From Selenomonas sp. oral taxon 920 (GTDB lineage Bacteria > Bacillota > Negativicutes > Selenomonadales > Selenomonadaceae), in the NCBI RefSeq assembly GCF_001717585.1, contig NZ_CP017042.1, positions 2,310,301-2,374,300 on the forward strand: a stretch of 64,000 bases of DNA, written 5' to 3'. A model generated the notes under the pieces. That model searched no databases and was not told where the DNA came from. It saw only the letters and a program-made list of their open reading frames with translations. This document shows, one piece after another, positions 50,975 to 61,617 of this stretch. Each line of letters starts with the position of its first letter. The stretch's first letter is position 1. The translations under genes were made by a program, and so were the position numbers.

Positions 50975-53900
50975 ATGGCAGGCAATCGCATCAGTATGTG
51001 GAGGTACAGGGGGAAGAAAAGGGCAGCAATCCTAACGGCTCTTTCCCTGTACCTCCTCAGCAGCACAGGGACAGTATCTGCAGCGGACATCACGGTCAAC
51101 AAGCCGGGCAGAGCGGCGACCGGTGTCGCACTGAAGGACAATGAGGACAAACTCTACAACGAGAATCTCAATGTCAATGTCCTTGGCAGCGGCGGCGGAT
51201 GGAAGAATGAGGTCACCGGCATATCGCTGAAAACCGGCGCGCAGATGACGGTCAACGGCGACTTCAGCCTCGTCCTGCGGAACGAGGTGCCCGCCGTTCA
51301 AGGAAAGACGTCCGCCTCCGGACCGGATGCCGCCCACTACAATATGAGCGGCGTCTATGCGGGATTCGGCGGCGGAACATACCGCACGACCAAGTTCACC
51401 CTGAACGGTCTGGCAAATATGGATGTCGTCGGCGTGGCGCTCCAGGCCAACAAGGACGCCCAGATCACGCTGAAGGGCGGCACGATCCGCACGCGCATTG
51501 TGAAGACCTCCGAGACGTACGCCATGCTCGCCGAGGATGGGGGCAAGGTGTTCATGAACACCGGTACGGACGGCAATGCACCGGGGACGGCAGATGTGGA
51601 TGTCTACGGCAACCTCGGCGTGCTGAACAAGAACTACGGCACGAATCCGGCACCAAGCTCCGATCCGAATATATCGCTCATCTCGCTCGGGCTGACCACA
51701 GCGAACTCGAAGCTCGTCGGCGGCGTACTGAACGAGTTTGCGGAAAACGGCACGAATCCAAAGAACTCCGGCGTCGATCTCTATCTCTCGAACGGTGCTT
51801 CGTGGGAGAATCGCTGGCTCTGGACGCAGCGTTCTGCGGCCAAGGAGGAAAGAGCGGACAAGGACAGCTATCTCTATAAGGGCAGCAAGATTAGGAGCCT
51901 CATCGGCGGCACATCGGAGGCGGCGCGCGGCAATATCTTCCAGCGTGAGGACAAGCCGATCACCGTCGATCATTACAGCGGATATCAGCGCGTCTTCTAC
52001 GGACGCAGCGCGGACGGCGGCATCTTCGGCGGCGACTTCATCGTGAAGAATGCGGCGCCCGGCTCTTTTATCACGCTCACAACGGACAAGACATGGCTGA
52101 ACCCCGCCTCCGCGGATGCAGCGGAGCAGGGTAAGGTCAACTATACCCTCAACGCCCTTGCGAATAAACTCCGCTATCTGGGCTACGCCAACGGAGAGCG
52201 GAATCTCACGGGGCAGGTGGAGATCGCCGAGGGACTGACGGCGCCCTCTGCTGCCCTCAAGGTCGGAAATATCACCTACAAGACGGACGGACAGGGCTCC
52301 TACGTCTATTCCGGCACGGGGACGAAGCCCTCGCCCGCAGACGCTGCCGGCTGGGACAAAGAAATTAGGAGCCATACATCGGGTGCGGCAGTCGGACAGG
52401 CATTCGGAGAACGCGATGATGCGGTCTGGACGGGGAATGTCCTCGTTGATGTCTCGGGCAAGGGGGTCGCAGGCGCCGTTAAGAACAACGACGTGACGGG
52501 ACTCTCCCTCACGGACGGCAGCTCTCTCACCGTGCGCGGCAAGCTGAAGGTGAACGTTGCCAACGATGCACCTGCGACGGAGGGCGCCGGCGGCGGCGCT
52601 GATCTTGCCCACTCCTGCATGAGCGGCATCTACGCCGGGCGCGGCGACGGCGCGCATGACGACACGCGCTTTACGCTGAACGGCAGCCTCGATATGGATG
52701 TCGTCGGCGTTGGTCTGCAGGCGGCCAGAAACGGCAGGATCACCGTCGACGGCGGCACGATCAAGACGCACGCGCTCACCACGTCGGATACCTATGCGCT
52801 CCTCGCCGAGGAGGGCTCCGTCTTTATGAATACGGGTGCGGACGGCAAATCCCCGGGAACGAACAAAGTGAACATCCTCGGCAACCTCGGCGTGCTCAAC
52901 AAGAACTACGGCACGGACAAGAATCCGGGGGAACGCGCCTCCATCATCTCCCTCGCGCTGACGACGGCAGACTCTGCACTCACGGGCGCCATTCTGAACG
53001 AGTTCGCTGAGAACGGGAAAAACACGGCGGAGACAGCAGACTCGGGCGTTGATCTCTATCTGGCGAACGGCGCCTCATGGCAAAACGAGTGGCAGGGCGC
53101 GCACCGCATTGCGGCCGCAGGCCGCCCCGCGAGCAAGGGCGCACCGGACACCTACCTCTATACGGGCAGCAAGATCCGCAGTCTCTTCGGCGGCATCTCC
53201 GAATCCACGGCGGGCAATATCTTCCAGAAGGAAGCCGCGCCGATCACCGTGGACCGCTTCAGCGGCTGGCAGCGCATCATCTATGGACACGCGGCGGACG
53301 GCAGCCTCTTTGGCGGGGATTTCATCATCAACCACGCGGAACCCGATGCCCATGTCATCCTACGCACGGACAGCACGGGGCTGAACACCGCTTCGACCGC
53401 GCCCGCCGATCAGGCAAAGGTGACGCAGGCATTCAGCGACCTCGCAGCCAAACTCTATTATAAGGACTACATTCACGGCGGCGACAACCTCGCGGGCACC
53501 CTCGAGATCGCCGAGTCTCTGACGGCGCCCTCCGCTGCGAAGAAGGGCTACATTGCCTTCGAGGAGGGGACGGGCAAAGGCCGCTACAGCACGGAGCCGA
53601 CCGATCTGCCGTTCACGGCGGTCAAGACGGTCGAAAAGCACACGGATGGGGATGCGGTCGGTGCAGTCATCGGGGAGGATGCGCAGGAGACATGGGAGGG
53701 CAATACGCTTGTCAACGTCTCCGGCACCAGCGTGGCAAAAGGGCGCAAGAATCGAAATGTCACCGGTCTTTTCCTCGATGAGGGCGGACAGCTGACGGTC
53801 AACGGCGACCTCAAGGTGCGCGTGAAGAATACGGCGCCCGCAACGCAGGGGGAAAAGCCTACGGCGGCGACCGCACACTATCACATGAGCGGGATCTATG

Positions 53901-56900
53901 CGGGGCTCGGCGGCAGGATTCCGGACGGTCACGGCGGCTATGAGGATCACGATCATACGCGCGTCACCGTCAACGGCAGCGTGGATATGAACGTCATCGG
54001 CACCGGCATGCAGGCGGGCAAGGACTCCCATATCACCGTGCGCGGCGGCAAGATCCGCACGCACGCACTGGAGACCTCGGACACCTATGCGCTGCTCGCT
54101 GAAGAAGGCACGGTTTTCATGAATACCGGCGCGGACGGCACGACGCCGGGGACGAACGACACTGATGTCTACGGCAACCTCGGAACGCTCAATGCGAACT
54201 TCGATCAGGCAGGGTATCGGAAGAACCCCGGCGAGCATCCATCACTTGTCTCGCTCGCCCTCACAACGGGCAAATCCAGACTGACGGGCGGCGTGCTCAA
54301 TGAGTTCGCAGAAACCGGCAGGAACCCGCATGACTCCGGCGTCGATCTCTATCTCTCGAACGGGGCGCAGTGGCAGAACAAATGGATCGGCGCAAAACGC
54401 GCCGCCGTGTCGGACCGCCCCGCAGATCAGGGACCGAAGGAATCCTACCTCTACACGGGCAGCAAGATTCGCAAACTCTTCGGTGGTACCACGCAGAGCA
54501 CAGCCGGCACAATCTTCCAGCAGGAGGAGAATCCGATCACCGTCGACAGCTACAGCGGCTGGCAGCGCGTCATCTACGGGCGCAAGGCGGACGGCAACCT
54601 TTTCGGCGGCGACTTCATCGTGAATCATGCCGCACCGGGGTCCCACATCATCCTGCGCACGGACGGCACCGGGCTCAACACGGGCTCGGCGGATGCGGCC
54701 GACCGTCTGAAGGTCAACGACACGCTCAGCAGCCTCGCGCAGAAACTGCACTATATCGCGTACCAGAGCGGCGAGCGCAACCTCACGGGACAGGTGGAGA
54801 TCGCCGAGGGGCTGACCGCGCCGGCAGCCGCGCTCAAGGTCGGCGAGATCAGCTATACCTCCGACGGCAGAGGCGCATACACGAGCACGGACACCCTGCC
54901 GCTGCCGACCACCGAGCGCAAGATCGAAAAGCATTCGACAGGCGGCAGCATCGGCTATCGGGTGATCGACAACAAAAAGGTTTTCTGGAATGACAATGTC
55001 ACCGTCGATGTCTCCGGCTCCGGCGGCGGCAGCGCACACAAGAATGTGACGGGGCTCTACCTCCTCGACGGCGGACAGCTGACGATCGGCGGCAATCTGA
55101 AGCTCCGCCTCGCCAATGCCGATCCCGCAACGCGCGGCGCAGCGCCCGGCACGGATGTCGCCCACTACTACATGAGCGGCGTCTATGCGGGCTATGGCGG
55201 TACAACCGGCGACGGAAACAACGAGAACACGAGGTTCACCCTCCACGGCGACCTCGATATGGATGTCGTCGGTGTCGGCCTCCAGGCGAACAAGGACGGC
55301 TACATCACCGTCGGCGGCGGCACGATCAAGACGCACGCGCTCACGACCTCGGATACCTATGCGCTCCTCGCCGAGGAGGGCTCCGTCTTTATGAACACGG
55401 GCAAATCGGGGCAGGAGCGCGGCATGCGGCGGGTGGACATCACCGGCAACCTCGGCGTCCTCCACAAGAACTACGGCATGGATCCGAATCCGGACAACCA
55501 CGGCTCCTTTATCTCGCTCGCGCTGTCTACGGCGGACTCCGTGCTCACGGGCGGCATTCTGAACGAGTACGAGGAGAACGGCGCGAACAAGTACGACTCC
55601 GGCGTCGATCTCTACCTCTCGGAAGGTGCACAGTGGAACAACCAGTGGCTCGGCGCACACCGGGAAAAGGCTGTGCAGCCGCGTGCCGATGCGGAGTCCT
55701 ACCTCTACAAGGGCAGCAAGGTACGCAATCTCTTCGGCGGTGCGACGCTGCGGCAGCAGGGCAATATCTTCCAGCGGGAGGAGAACCCGATCACCGTGAA
55801 CAGCTACCGCGGCTATGAGCGCGTCATCTACGGACGCAAGGCAGACGGCAGCATCGCGGGCGGCGACTTCATCGTCAAACACGCCGCACCGGGCTCGTTC
55901 ATCACCCTGCGCACGGACAATACGGGGCTGAATACCTCCTCAGAGGACCCCGCAGAGAAGGCAAAGGTCAACGAGACGCTGAACGAACTCGCGGGCAAGC
56001 TGCGCTATCAGGGCTATGCCGACGGCGAGCGGAACCTCGCGGGACACGTCGAGATCGCCGAGGGTCTGACCGCGGCATCTGCTTCCCTTCGCTTCGGTGA
56101 GATCAGCTACAAGGCTGACGGACAGGGGGCGTTTACGGGCGCATCCAAGCGTTCGGTACAGGCATCCGACATCATCTACGGCGATCGGGAGACGCAGATC
56201 ATGCGCGGTGCCAAGAGCGCAGCGACAGGTTCTGCCATTTTCTGGCGCAGCAACAACAACGACCTGCAGCGCCGCATGGGCGAGCTGCGTCTGAGCAGCG
56301 CAGAGCGCGGCATCTGGGCGCGGTACCTCGGCGGCAAGATGAGCATGGACGAGCAGCGCATGAACGTGAGCCAGCGGTACAACATCATACAGGTCGGCTG
56401 CGATCAGAGCGTCCGTGACTGGACATTCGGCGTCGCCGGAGAGTACGGAAAATCCAACGTCTCCTACGAGGGCGGCAGCGGTACGGGACACCTCGGCGGA
56501 CTTGCCGTCTACGCGCTCCATCAGGGCAAGCGCGGCGACTATTTCGATGTCATCGGCAAGTTCAGCAGCATCCAGAACGAATACAAGGTGTTCAATGACA
56601 TGGGACACCGTGTCGCGGCGGACTACCGCACGAACGGCGTATCGCTCAGCATGGAGTACGGCAGGCGGATCACACAGCCGAACGGGTTCTACATCGACCC
56701 GAGCGTTGAGCTGACAACGGGCTATCTCGCAGGCAGGGACTACGATGCCGCGAGTGATATCCCCGGCAAGGTTCTGCACGTCCGTCAGGACGGCATTCGC
56801 TCGACCATCGGACGCATCGGCATCGGCATCGGTCAGCAGACAGAGAAGAGCAACATCTTTCTGAAGCTTGCGCTCGCGCACGAATTCAGCGGCAAGGTAA

Positions 56901-57097
56901 GGAACACCTACAGCGCACCCAGCGAACCGACGAGCACAACCGAGGTCAATCTGAAGGATACATGGCTCGACCTCGAGTTCGGCGGCAGCTGCAAGATCAG
57001 CAACAATGCCTACGTCTACGGAACCCTCACGAAGGATTTCGGTGCGTCGCTCAAGAACAACTGGCGCGCGGATGTGGGCGTGCGGTTCAGCTTCTAA
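50975..57097 (+). CDS. Giant type V autotransporter with four long repeats (2040 residues)
   Basis: Surface adhesin candidate. ATG 50975 with AGGGGG about 11 bases upstream. Signal peptide 1-37 (basic start, LTALSLYLLSSTGTVSA). The passenger (about 65-1725) consists of four repeats of about 425 residues that begin near residues 66, 491, 914 and 1345; each contains VTGLSL-like strands, a YxMSGIYAG segment, a hydrophobic MDVVGVGLQA helix-like strand, TSDTYALLAEEG, VDLYLSNGA and FGGDFIV. They should form a long beta helix. The barrel (about 1748-2040) starts NNDLQRRMGELR and ends V-R-F-S-F. A GT41 gene converges from the other side. DNA repeats of 1.27-1.29 kb make the gene prone to recombination. 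Confidence 0.93.
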   Translation: MAGNRISMWRYRGKKRAAILTALSLYLLSSTGTVSAADITVNKPGRAATGVALKDNEDKLYNENLNVNVLGSGGGWKNEVTGISLKTGAQMTVNGDFSLVLRNEVPAVQGKTSASGPDAAHYNMSGVYAGFGGGTYRTTKFTLNGLANMDVVGVALQANKDAQITLKGGTIRTRIVKTSETYAMLAEDGGKVFMNTGTDGNAPGTADVDVYGNLGVLNKNYGTNPAPSSDPNISLISLGLTTANSKLVGGVLNEFAENGTNPKNSGVDLYLSNGASWENRWLWTQRSAAKEERADKDSYLYKGSKIRSLIGGTSEAARGNIFQREDKPITVDHYSGYQRVFYGRSADGGIFGGDFIVKNAAPGSFITLTTDKTWLNPASADAAEQGKVNYTLNALANKLRYLGYANGERNLTGQVEIAEGLTAPSAALKVGNITYKTDGQGSYVYSGTGTKPSPADAAGWDKEIRSHTSGAAVGQAFGERDDAVWTGNVLVDVSGKGVAGAVKNNDVTGLSLTDGSSLTVRGKLKVNVANDAPATEGAGGGADLAHSCMSGIYAGRGDGAHDDTRFTLNGSLDMDVVGVGLQAARNGRITVDGGTIKTHALTTSDTYALLAEEGSVFMNTGADGKSPGTNKVNILGNLGVLNKNYGTDKNPGERASIISLALTTADSALTGAILNEFAENGKNTAETADSGVDLYLANGASWQNEWQGAHRIAAAGRPASKGAPDTYLYTGSKIRSLFGGISESTAGNIFQKEAAPITVDRFSGWQRIIYGHAADGSLFGGDFIINHAEPDAHVILRTDSTGLNTASTAPADQAKVTQAFSDLAAKLYYKDYIHGGDNLAGTLEIAESLTAPSAAKKGYIAFEEGTGKGRYSTEPTDLPFTAVKTVEKHTDGDAVGAVIGEDAQETWEGNTLVNVSGTSVAKGRKNRNVTGLFLDEGGQLTVNGDLKVRVKNTAPATQGEKPTAATAHYHMSGIYAGLGGRIPDGHGGYEDHDHTRVTVNGSVDMNVIGTGMQAGKDSHITVRGGKIRTHALETSDTYALLAEEGTVFMNTGADGTTPGTNDTDVYGNLGTLNANFDQAGYRKNPGEHPSLVSLALTTGKSRLTGGVLNEFAETGRNPHDSGVDLYLSNGAQWQNKWIGAKRAAVSDRPADQGPKESYLYTGSKIRKLFGGTTQSTAGTIFQQEENPITVDSYSGWQRVIYGRKADGNLFGGDFIVNHAAPGSHIILRTDGTGLNTGSADAADRLKVNDTLSSLAQKLHYIAYQSGERNLTGQVEIAEGLTAPAAALKVGEISYTSDGRGAYTSTDTLPLPTTERKIEKHSTGGSIGYRVIDNKKVFWNDNVTVDVSGSGGGSAHKNVTGLYLLDGGQLTIGGNLKLRLANADPATRGAAPGTDVAHYYMSGVYAGYGGTTGDGNNENTRFTLHGDLDMDVVGVGLQANKDGYITVGGGTIKTHALTTSDTYALLAEEGSVFMNTGKSGQERGMRRVDITGNLGVLHKNYGMDPNPDNHGSFISLALSTADSVLTGGILNEYEENGANKYDSGVDLYLSEGAQWNNQWLGAHREKAVQPRADAESYLYKGSKVRNLFGGATLRQQGNIFQREENPITVNSYRGYERVIYGRKADGSIAGGDFIVKHAAPGSFITLRTDNTGLNTSSEDPAEKAKVNETLNELAGKLRYQGYADGERNLAGHVEIAEGLTAASASLRFGEISYKADGQGAFTGASKRSVQASDIIYGDRETQIMRGAKSAATGSAIFWRSNNNDLQRRMGELRLSSAERGIWARYLGGKMSMDEQRMNVSQRYNIIQVGCDQSVRDWTFGVAGEYGKSNVSYEGGSGTGHLGGLAVYALHQGKRGDYFDVIGKFSSIQNEYKVFNDMGHRVAADYRTNGVSLSMEYGRRITQPNGFYIDPSVELTTGYLAGRDYDAASDIPGKVLHVRQDGIRSTIGRIGIGIGQQTEKSNIFLKLALAHEFSGKVRNTYSAPSEPTSTTEVNLKDTWLDLEFGGSCKISNNAYVYGTLTKDFGASLKNNWRADVGVRFSF

Positions 57098-57118
57098 GGA
57101 ATCGCTGACAACATAAAT

Positions 57119-57163
57119 AATAAGGGCTTCTCTGCGAGGATGTTCCGCAGAAAAGCCCTTATT
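57119..57163. terminator. Bidirectional terminator
   Basis: AATAAGGGCTT with AAGCCCTTATT and an inner TCTGCG/CGCAGA; serves the autotransporter and the converging GT41 gene. Confidence 0.9.
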
Positions 57164-57216
57164 TTATTGCGTATGATCTCTGACAAGACAGACCCACCGC
57201 TTCATATCGGCACATC

Positions 57217-58938
57217 TCACATTCTGCCCGCAGCGTGCACGAACCGCTCCCAGATCTCTGCATACGCCGCCTCCACGTCACGGACATACGTGCGTGCGTC
57301 GGTCAGCGGAGCGTGCGCGAGGATCGTGCGCAGATTTGTCCGCAGGGAGGCGAGGGTCTCGGGTGAGGATGCAAGTGTCACCGCGATCTTCACATAGTCC
57401 GCAGGGGTATCGGCAATCAGCTCCGCGAGGTTTGCATTTGTCAGGAGGCTTTCCCCGAACCGCGCGCCGTGGCTCGCCCCGCGCAGGGTGATGACGGGCA
57501 CGCCCATCGCCAGAGCCTCGCAGGTGGTGATGCCGCCCGTGTAGGGGAATGTGTCGAGCGCGATGTCCATATCCCCGTATTCTGCGAGATGGCCGCGGCT
57601 GAACGCACGCATCTCCACGCGTTCTGTGGAAATCCCGCAGCGCGCGAAACGCTTCGCCGCGAGCTCTCTGCCCTCCGCACTCCTAAAGAGCTTGCTCTTT
57701 AGGAGAAGACGGGAGCGCGGCACGGCATCGAGCACGGCACTCCAGAGCCGCAGCACCTCATCTGTCACCTTGCTGAAATTGTTGAACGAGCCGAACGTCA
57801 CAGAACCGCTGTGCTCCATCGGCGGCAGGGCGACGGGGGGAAGCCTCTCGGGCAGCACATAGCAGAAATGGCTGTGCGGCAGACGGATCATCTCCTCGGT
57901 GAAGGAGGGATCTGCCGTCCCTATGGGATCGACGTGCACATCCGAGAGCATATAGTCGATGGCGGGAAGCCCCGTCGTATTGAAATAGCCGATGCCCGTC
58001 ACCTGCACGGGCGCAGGTCGATGCGCGAGCACGGGAAGGCAGTTGTTCTGCGTGTGCCCCGCGAGATCGATGAGGATATCGATCTCATCCGCACGTATGC
58101 GTGCCGCCACCTCCTCCGCGGGCATTCCCTGTATGTTGCGCCACGCATCCGCCGCCGCACGCAGTGCGTGCGAGAGCGCGTCCTCCATGCAGTTTGCATA
58201 GCAGCAGACGGTAAAACGCGTGCGGTCATGGAGTGTGAGGAGCGGGCGGATCAGCGTCCCGACGGGGTGCGTGCGCAGGTCAGGCGAGATGTAGCCGATG
58301 CGGATGCGGTCGTGCCCGCGCACAGCGTCCGCACGAGACGCGAGCGGCGTGACATCCGCATAGAGCGCACCGTAGCCGCGTGCGAGATCTGTGTACGAGG
58401 AGCGCAGGCCCTCGGGCAGATAGTTCGCGGCAAAGAGCGCGTTGCTGTACTCCTCCGCCCTCTGCGTGGGGCGTGTCTCATGACGGCTGGATGCGAGGAA
58501 CGCATCGATCGCCGCCGCGCTCTCACCCGTGATCGTCAGAGCTTCGCCGAGGAGGCTGTAGGCACTCGCGAGAAAGACCGTATGATAGGCGATGTTATCC
58601 CCTGCGGCAATCCTCCGTTCGAGCGCGGCAATCAAGGTGCGCAAATGCGTGATCTCGGTGCAGAACTTCCCCTCCGCACGGTCGATGTAGACCTCCTGCC
58701 GCGCTGCGCCCGCATGGTCGGCGCGCACCGCACGAATCTGCGCAAGATCCGCACGCGCCTCATCGTATTTCTCCAGCCCCGTCAGTGCCGCCGCACGGAT
58801 ATAGCGCATCTCCACATCCTCGGGCAGAGCCGCGAGCAGTTCCGCCGCCGCCTCTGCCGCGCGTGCGTACTCCTTCGCCTCGTACAGTGCATTCGCCCGC
58901 ATCAACATCTCCTGCCGCCGCGCCGCTATGTTTTTCAT
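57217..58938 (-). CDS. GT41 O-GlcNAc-transferase-like glycosyltransferase with TPR repeats
   Basis: Predicted cytoplasmic protein O-glycosyltransferase. Product 573 residues, ATG at 58938. N-terminal TPR helices (about 5-200, e.g. ANALYEAKEYARAAEAAAELLA). Catalytic part (about 205-570) shows the GT41/OGT pattern: IRIGYISPDLRTHPVG with the conserved His, DILIDLAGHTQNN, RPAPVQVTGIGYFNTTGL, VTFGSFNNFSKVTDEVLRLW, LLLKSK with the donor-phosphate Lys, LDTFPYTGGITTCEAL and VITLRGASHGARFG. This superfamily also contains HMW1C, which glycosylates adhesins. It faces the giant autotransporter, its likely substrate (inference). Confidence 0.92.
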   Translation of the reverse strand: MKNIAARRQEMLMRANALYEAKEYARAAEAAAELLAALPEDVEMRYIRAAALTGLEKYDEARADLAQIRAVRADHAGAARQEVYIDRAEGKFCTEITHLRTLIAALERRIAAGDNIAYHTVFLASAYSLLGEALTITGESAAAIDAFLASSRHETRPTQRAEEYSNALFAANYLPEGLRSSYTDLARGYGALYADVTPLASRADAVRGHDRIRIGYISPDLRTHPVGTLIRPLLTLHDRTRFTVCCYANCMEDALSHALRAAADAWRNIQGMPAEEVAARIRADEIDILIDLAGHTQNNCLPVLAHRPAPVQVTGIGYFNTTGLPAIDYMLSDVHVDPIGTADPSFTEEMIRLPHSHFCYVLPERLPPVALPPMEHSGSVTFGSFNNFSKVTDEVLRLWSAVLDAVPRSRLLLKSKLFRSAEGRELAAKRFARCGISTERVEMRAFSRGHLAEYGDMDIALDTFPYTGGITTCEALAMGVPVITLRGASHGARFGESLLTNANLAELIADTPADYVKIAVTLASSPETLASLRTNLRTILAHAPLTDARTYVRDVEAAYAEIWERFVHAAGRM

Positions 58939-59032
58939 GTGCTCACCTCCATCCGCTTTATTCGACGATGAGACACAAAATCCCTTTTCGTGCGCTATGC
59001 ATGCTCCTCACAGAACCCGCCCCCGCAAAACA

Positions 59033-59061
59033 TAGACTTTTCCCCGCGAAAATGCTATAAT
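59033..59061 (+). promoter_or_regulatory. gyrA promoter
   Basis: TAGACT, 17-base spacer, TATAAT with extended TGC. Confidence 0.75.
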
Positions 59062-59102
59062 CAGTGTGAATTTTTATGGAACGAACACGAAGAGGTGACA
59101 TT

Positions 59103-61550
59103 TTGGATTTGGATTTTGGACAGGGGCGCATCGTCCCGGTCAACCTCGAACACGAGATGAAGAACTCCTACATCGACTACGCGATGAGCGTCATCGTCGC
59201 ACGCGCCCTCCCCGACGTGCGCGACGGACTGAAGCCCGTACACCGCCGCATCCTCTACGCGATGCAGGGCTCGGGCATGACGAGCTCCAAGCCGTACAAA
59301 AAGTCGGCGCGCATCGTCGGTGAAGTGCTCGGTAAATATCACCCGCACGGCGACACCTCCGTCTACGACGCGATCGTCCGCATGGCGCAGGACTTCTCCA
59401 TGCGCTATATGCTCGCGGACGGACACGGCAACTTCGGCTCAGTCGACGGCGACTCGGCGGCGGCAATGCGCTACACCGAGGTACGCATGTCGAAGATCGC
59501 GGAGCTGATGCTGCGCGACATCGACAAGGAAACCGTCGACTTCACCGACAACTACGACGGCTCGGAGAAAGAGCCAACCGTTCTCCCTGCGAAGTTCCCG
59601 CAGCTGCTCGTCAACGGCACGGCGGGCATCGCCGTCGGCATGGCGACGAACATTCCGCCGCACAACATGGTTGAGGTTATCAATGGCACGCTGATGCTCA
59701 TTGACAATCCTGAGACGACCATCGAGGAGCTCATGGGCGTTATCAAGGGCCCCGACTTCCCGACGGCAGGGCTCATCCTCGGCACCGAGGAGATCCGCAA
59801 GGCATATACGACGGGACGCGGCGTTGTGAAGATGCGTGCACGCGCCCACATTGAAACCATGAGCAACGGGAAGCCGCGCATCATCATCACCGAGCTCCCG
59901 TACCAGGTCAACAAGGCACGTCTCATCGAGAAGATCGCCGAGCTCGTCCGCGACAAGCAGATCGACGGTGTGACGGATCTGCGCGACGAGTCCGACCGCA
60001 GCGGTATGCGCATCGTCATTGAGCTGCGCCGTGACAGTGCCCCCAATGTCATACTGAACCAACTTTATAAGCACACGCAGCTGCAGGACAGCTTCGGCAT
60101 CATCATGCTCGCCCTCGTCGACGGGCAGCCCGTCATCATGAACATCAAGCAGATGCTCGGGCACTACATCAGCCATCAGGAAACAGTCATCACGCGGCGC
60201 ACGCAGTACGAGCTCGCAAAGGCAGAGGCACGCGCCCATATCCTCGAAGGACTGACCATTGCCCTCGATCATCTGGACGCTGTCATTACAACGATTCGCG
60301 AGAGCCGTACGGCAGACATTGCACGCACGGCACTCATGGATGGTTTCAAGCTTACGGAGAAGCAGGCACAGGCGATCCTCGACCTCAGACTGCAGCGTCT
60401 CACGGGCCTTGAGCGCGAGAAGATCGAGGAGGAGTACCAAGAGGTACTGCGGATGATCGAGGAGCTGAAGGGCATCCTCGCCGACCGCATGAAGGTACTC
60501 GCCATCATCAAGAACGAACTCATCGAGGTGCGCGACAAGTACGGCGACGAACGCCGCACGGAGATCACATTTGACGCGAGCGAGATGGACATCAAGGATC
60601 TCATCGCCGAGGAGGATGTCGTCGTCACGCTCACGCTCAACAACTACATCAAGCGCATTCCTCTGGACACCTATCGCCGTCAGCGGCGCGGGGGCGTCGG
60701 CGTGAAGGGGATGGGGACGAAGGAGACCGACATCGTCAGCGACCTCCTTATCACGACAACGCATCATGACATCCTCTTCTTTACCAACCGCGGGCGTGCG
60801 TTTGTGCTGAAGGCGTACGAGATCCCGGAGAGCGGGCGGCAGGCGAAGGGCACCGCCATCGTCAACCTCCTCGCCGTCGAGAGCGACGAGCGCATCACCG
60901 CCGTCATCCAGATCAAGGAGTTCCGCGCTGACCGCTTCCTCTTCCTCGGCACAAAGCGCGGCGTGGTGAAGAAAACCCCGCTCGCCGAGTTTGCAAACAT
61001 CCGCAAGAGCGGTCTGCGGGCGGTCAACCTCGACGAGGACGACGAGCTCATCGGCGTGAAGTTCACCGACGGTGAGAACCGCATTATGCTCGGCACGCGC
61101 CACGGCAAGGCAATCGCCTTCCCCGAGGACGGCGTACGCTCCATGGGACGCGTCACGCGCGGCGTGCGCGGCATCAACCTCAGCGACGGCGATGAGGTCG
61201 TCGCGATGGACATCCTGAAGCAGGGCTCTGAGGTGCTCACCGTCACCGAGGGCGGCTACGGCAAGCGCACCACCGCTGAGGAGTACCGCACGCAAACGCG
61301 CGGCGGCAAGGGGCTCATCAACATGAAGGTAACGGAAAAGACCGGTCCCGTCGTCGGCATCCGCGTCGTGCGGGAGAATCAGGAGCTCATGCTGATCACG
61401 ACAGAGGGCATCGTCATCCGTACCACGGTTGACGAGATTTCCCTCATCAGCCGCAACACGCAGGGCGTCAAGCTCATGACCCTCGGCGAAAGCGACCGCG
61501 TCGCCTCGATGGCAACCATGAACCGCATCGTCGATACACCAAGCGAGTAA
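59103..61550 (+). CDS. gyrA: DNA gyrase subunit A
   Basis: Cuts and rejoins DNA during ATP-driven negative supercoiling. TTG 59103 follows AGAGGTGA; the ATG at 59076 has no ribosome site and lies only about 8 bases from the predicted transcription start. Product 815 residues: catalytic Tyr124 in [12 protein letters not shown] with HGDTSVYD (residue at the E. coli Ser83 position is Thr85), NFGSVDGD; C-terminal beta-pinwheel with the GyrA-box [10 protein letters not shown]. Complete and of normal length. gyrB is not adjacent. A terminator follows. Confidence 0.97.
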   Translation: MDLDFGQGRIVPVNLEHEMKNSYIDYAMSVIVARALPDVRDGLKPVHRRILYAMQGSGMTSSKPYKKSARIVGEVLGKYHPHGDTSVYDAIVRMAQDFSMRYMLADGHGNFGSVDGDSAAAMRYTEVRMSKIAELMLRDIDKETVDFTDNYDGSEKEPTVLPAKFPQLLVNGTAGIAVGMATNIPPHNMVEVINGTLMLIDNPETTIEELMGVIKGPDFPTAGLILGTEEIRKAYTTGRGVVKMRARAHIETMSNGKPRIIITELPYQVNKARLIEKIAELVRDKQIDGVTDLRDESDRSGMRIVIELRRDSAPNVILNQLYKHTQLQDSFGIIMLALVDGQPVIMNIKQMLGHYISHQETVITRRTQYELAKAEARAHILEGLTIALDHLDAVITTIRESRTADIARTALMDGFKLTEKQAQAILDLRLQRLTGLEREKIEEEYQEVLRMIEELKGILADRMKVLAIIKNELIEVRDKYGDERRTEITFDASEMDIKDLIAEEDVVVTLTLNNYIKRIPLDTYRRQRRGGVGVKGMGTKETDIVSDLLITTTHHDILFFTNRGRAFVLKAYEIPESGRQAKGTAIVNLLAVESDERITAVIQIKEFRADRFLFLGTKRGVVKKTPLAEFANIRKSGLRAVNLDEDDELIGVKFTDGENRIMLGTRHGKAIAFPEDGVRSMGRVTRGVRGINLSDGDEVVAMDILKQGSEVLTVTEGGYGKRTTAEEYRTQTRGGKGLINMKVTEKTGPVVGIRVVRENQELMLITTEGIVIRTTVDEISLISRNTQGVKLMTLGESDRVASMATMNRIVDTPSE

Positions 61551-61568
61551 GAAAATACGTTGATTGCC

Positions 61569-61608
61569 AAAAAAACTCCGCTTCTCGAATGAGAAACGGA
61601 GTTTTTTC
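61569..61608 (+). terminator. Terminator after gyrA
   Basis: AAAAAACTCCGCTTCTC pairs with GAGAAACGGAGTTTTTT (one mismatch), T6. Confidence 0.92.
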
Positions 61609-61617
61609 ATACGGAAT

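Noticed and set aside
54242..55882. Long minus-strand frames inside the giant autotransporter (also 51032-52771, 53360-54238)
   Set aside because: They recur with the same period as the coding repeats and are composition artefacts.
59076..59102. ATG start for gyrA
   Set aside because: No ribosome site and too close to the predicted transcription start; TTG 59103 has AGAGGTGA.
59342..59380. Quinolone-resistance mutation in gyrA
   Set aside because: Thr replaces Ser at the key position, but Thr is natural in several Firmicutes and keeps the hydroxyl group; no claim made.
59439..61610. A 723-codon minus-strand frame across gyrA
   Set aside because: Antisense shadow; the plus strand encodes complete GyrA.
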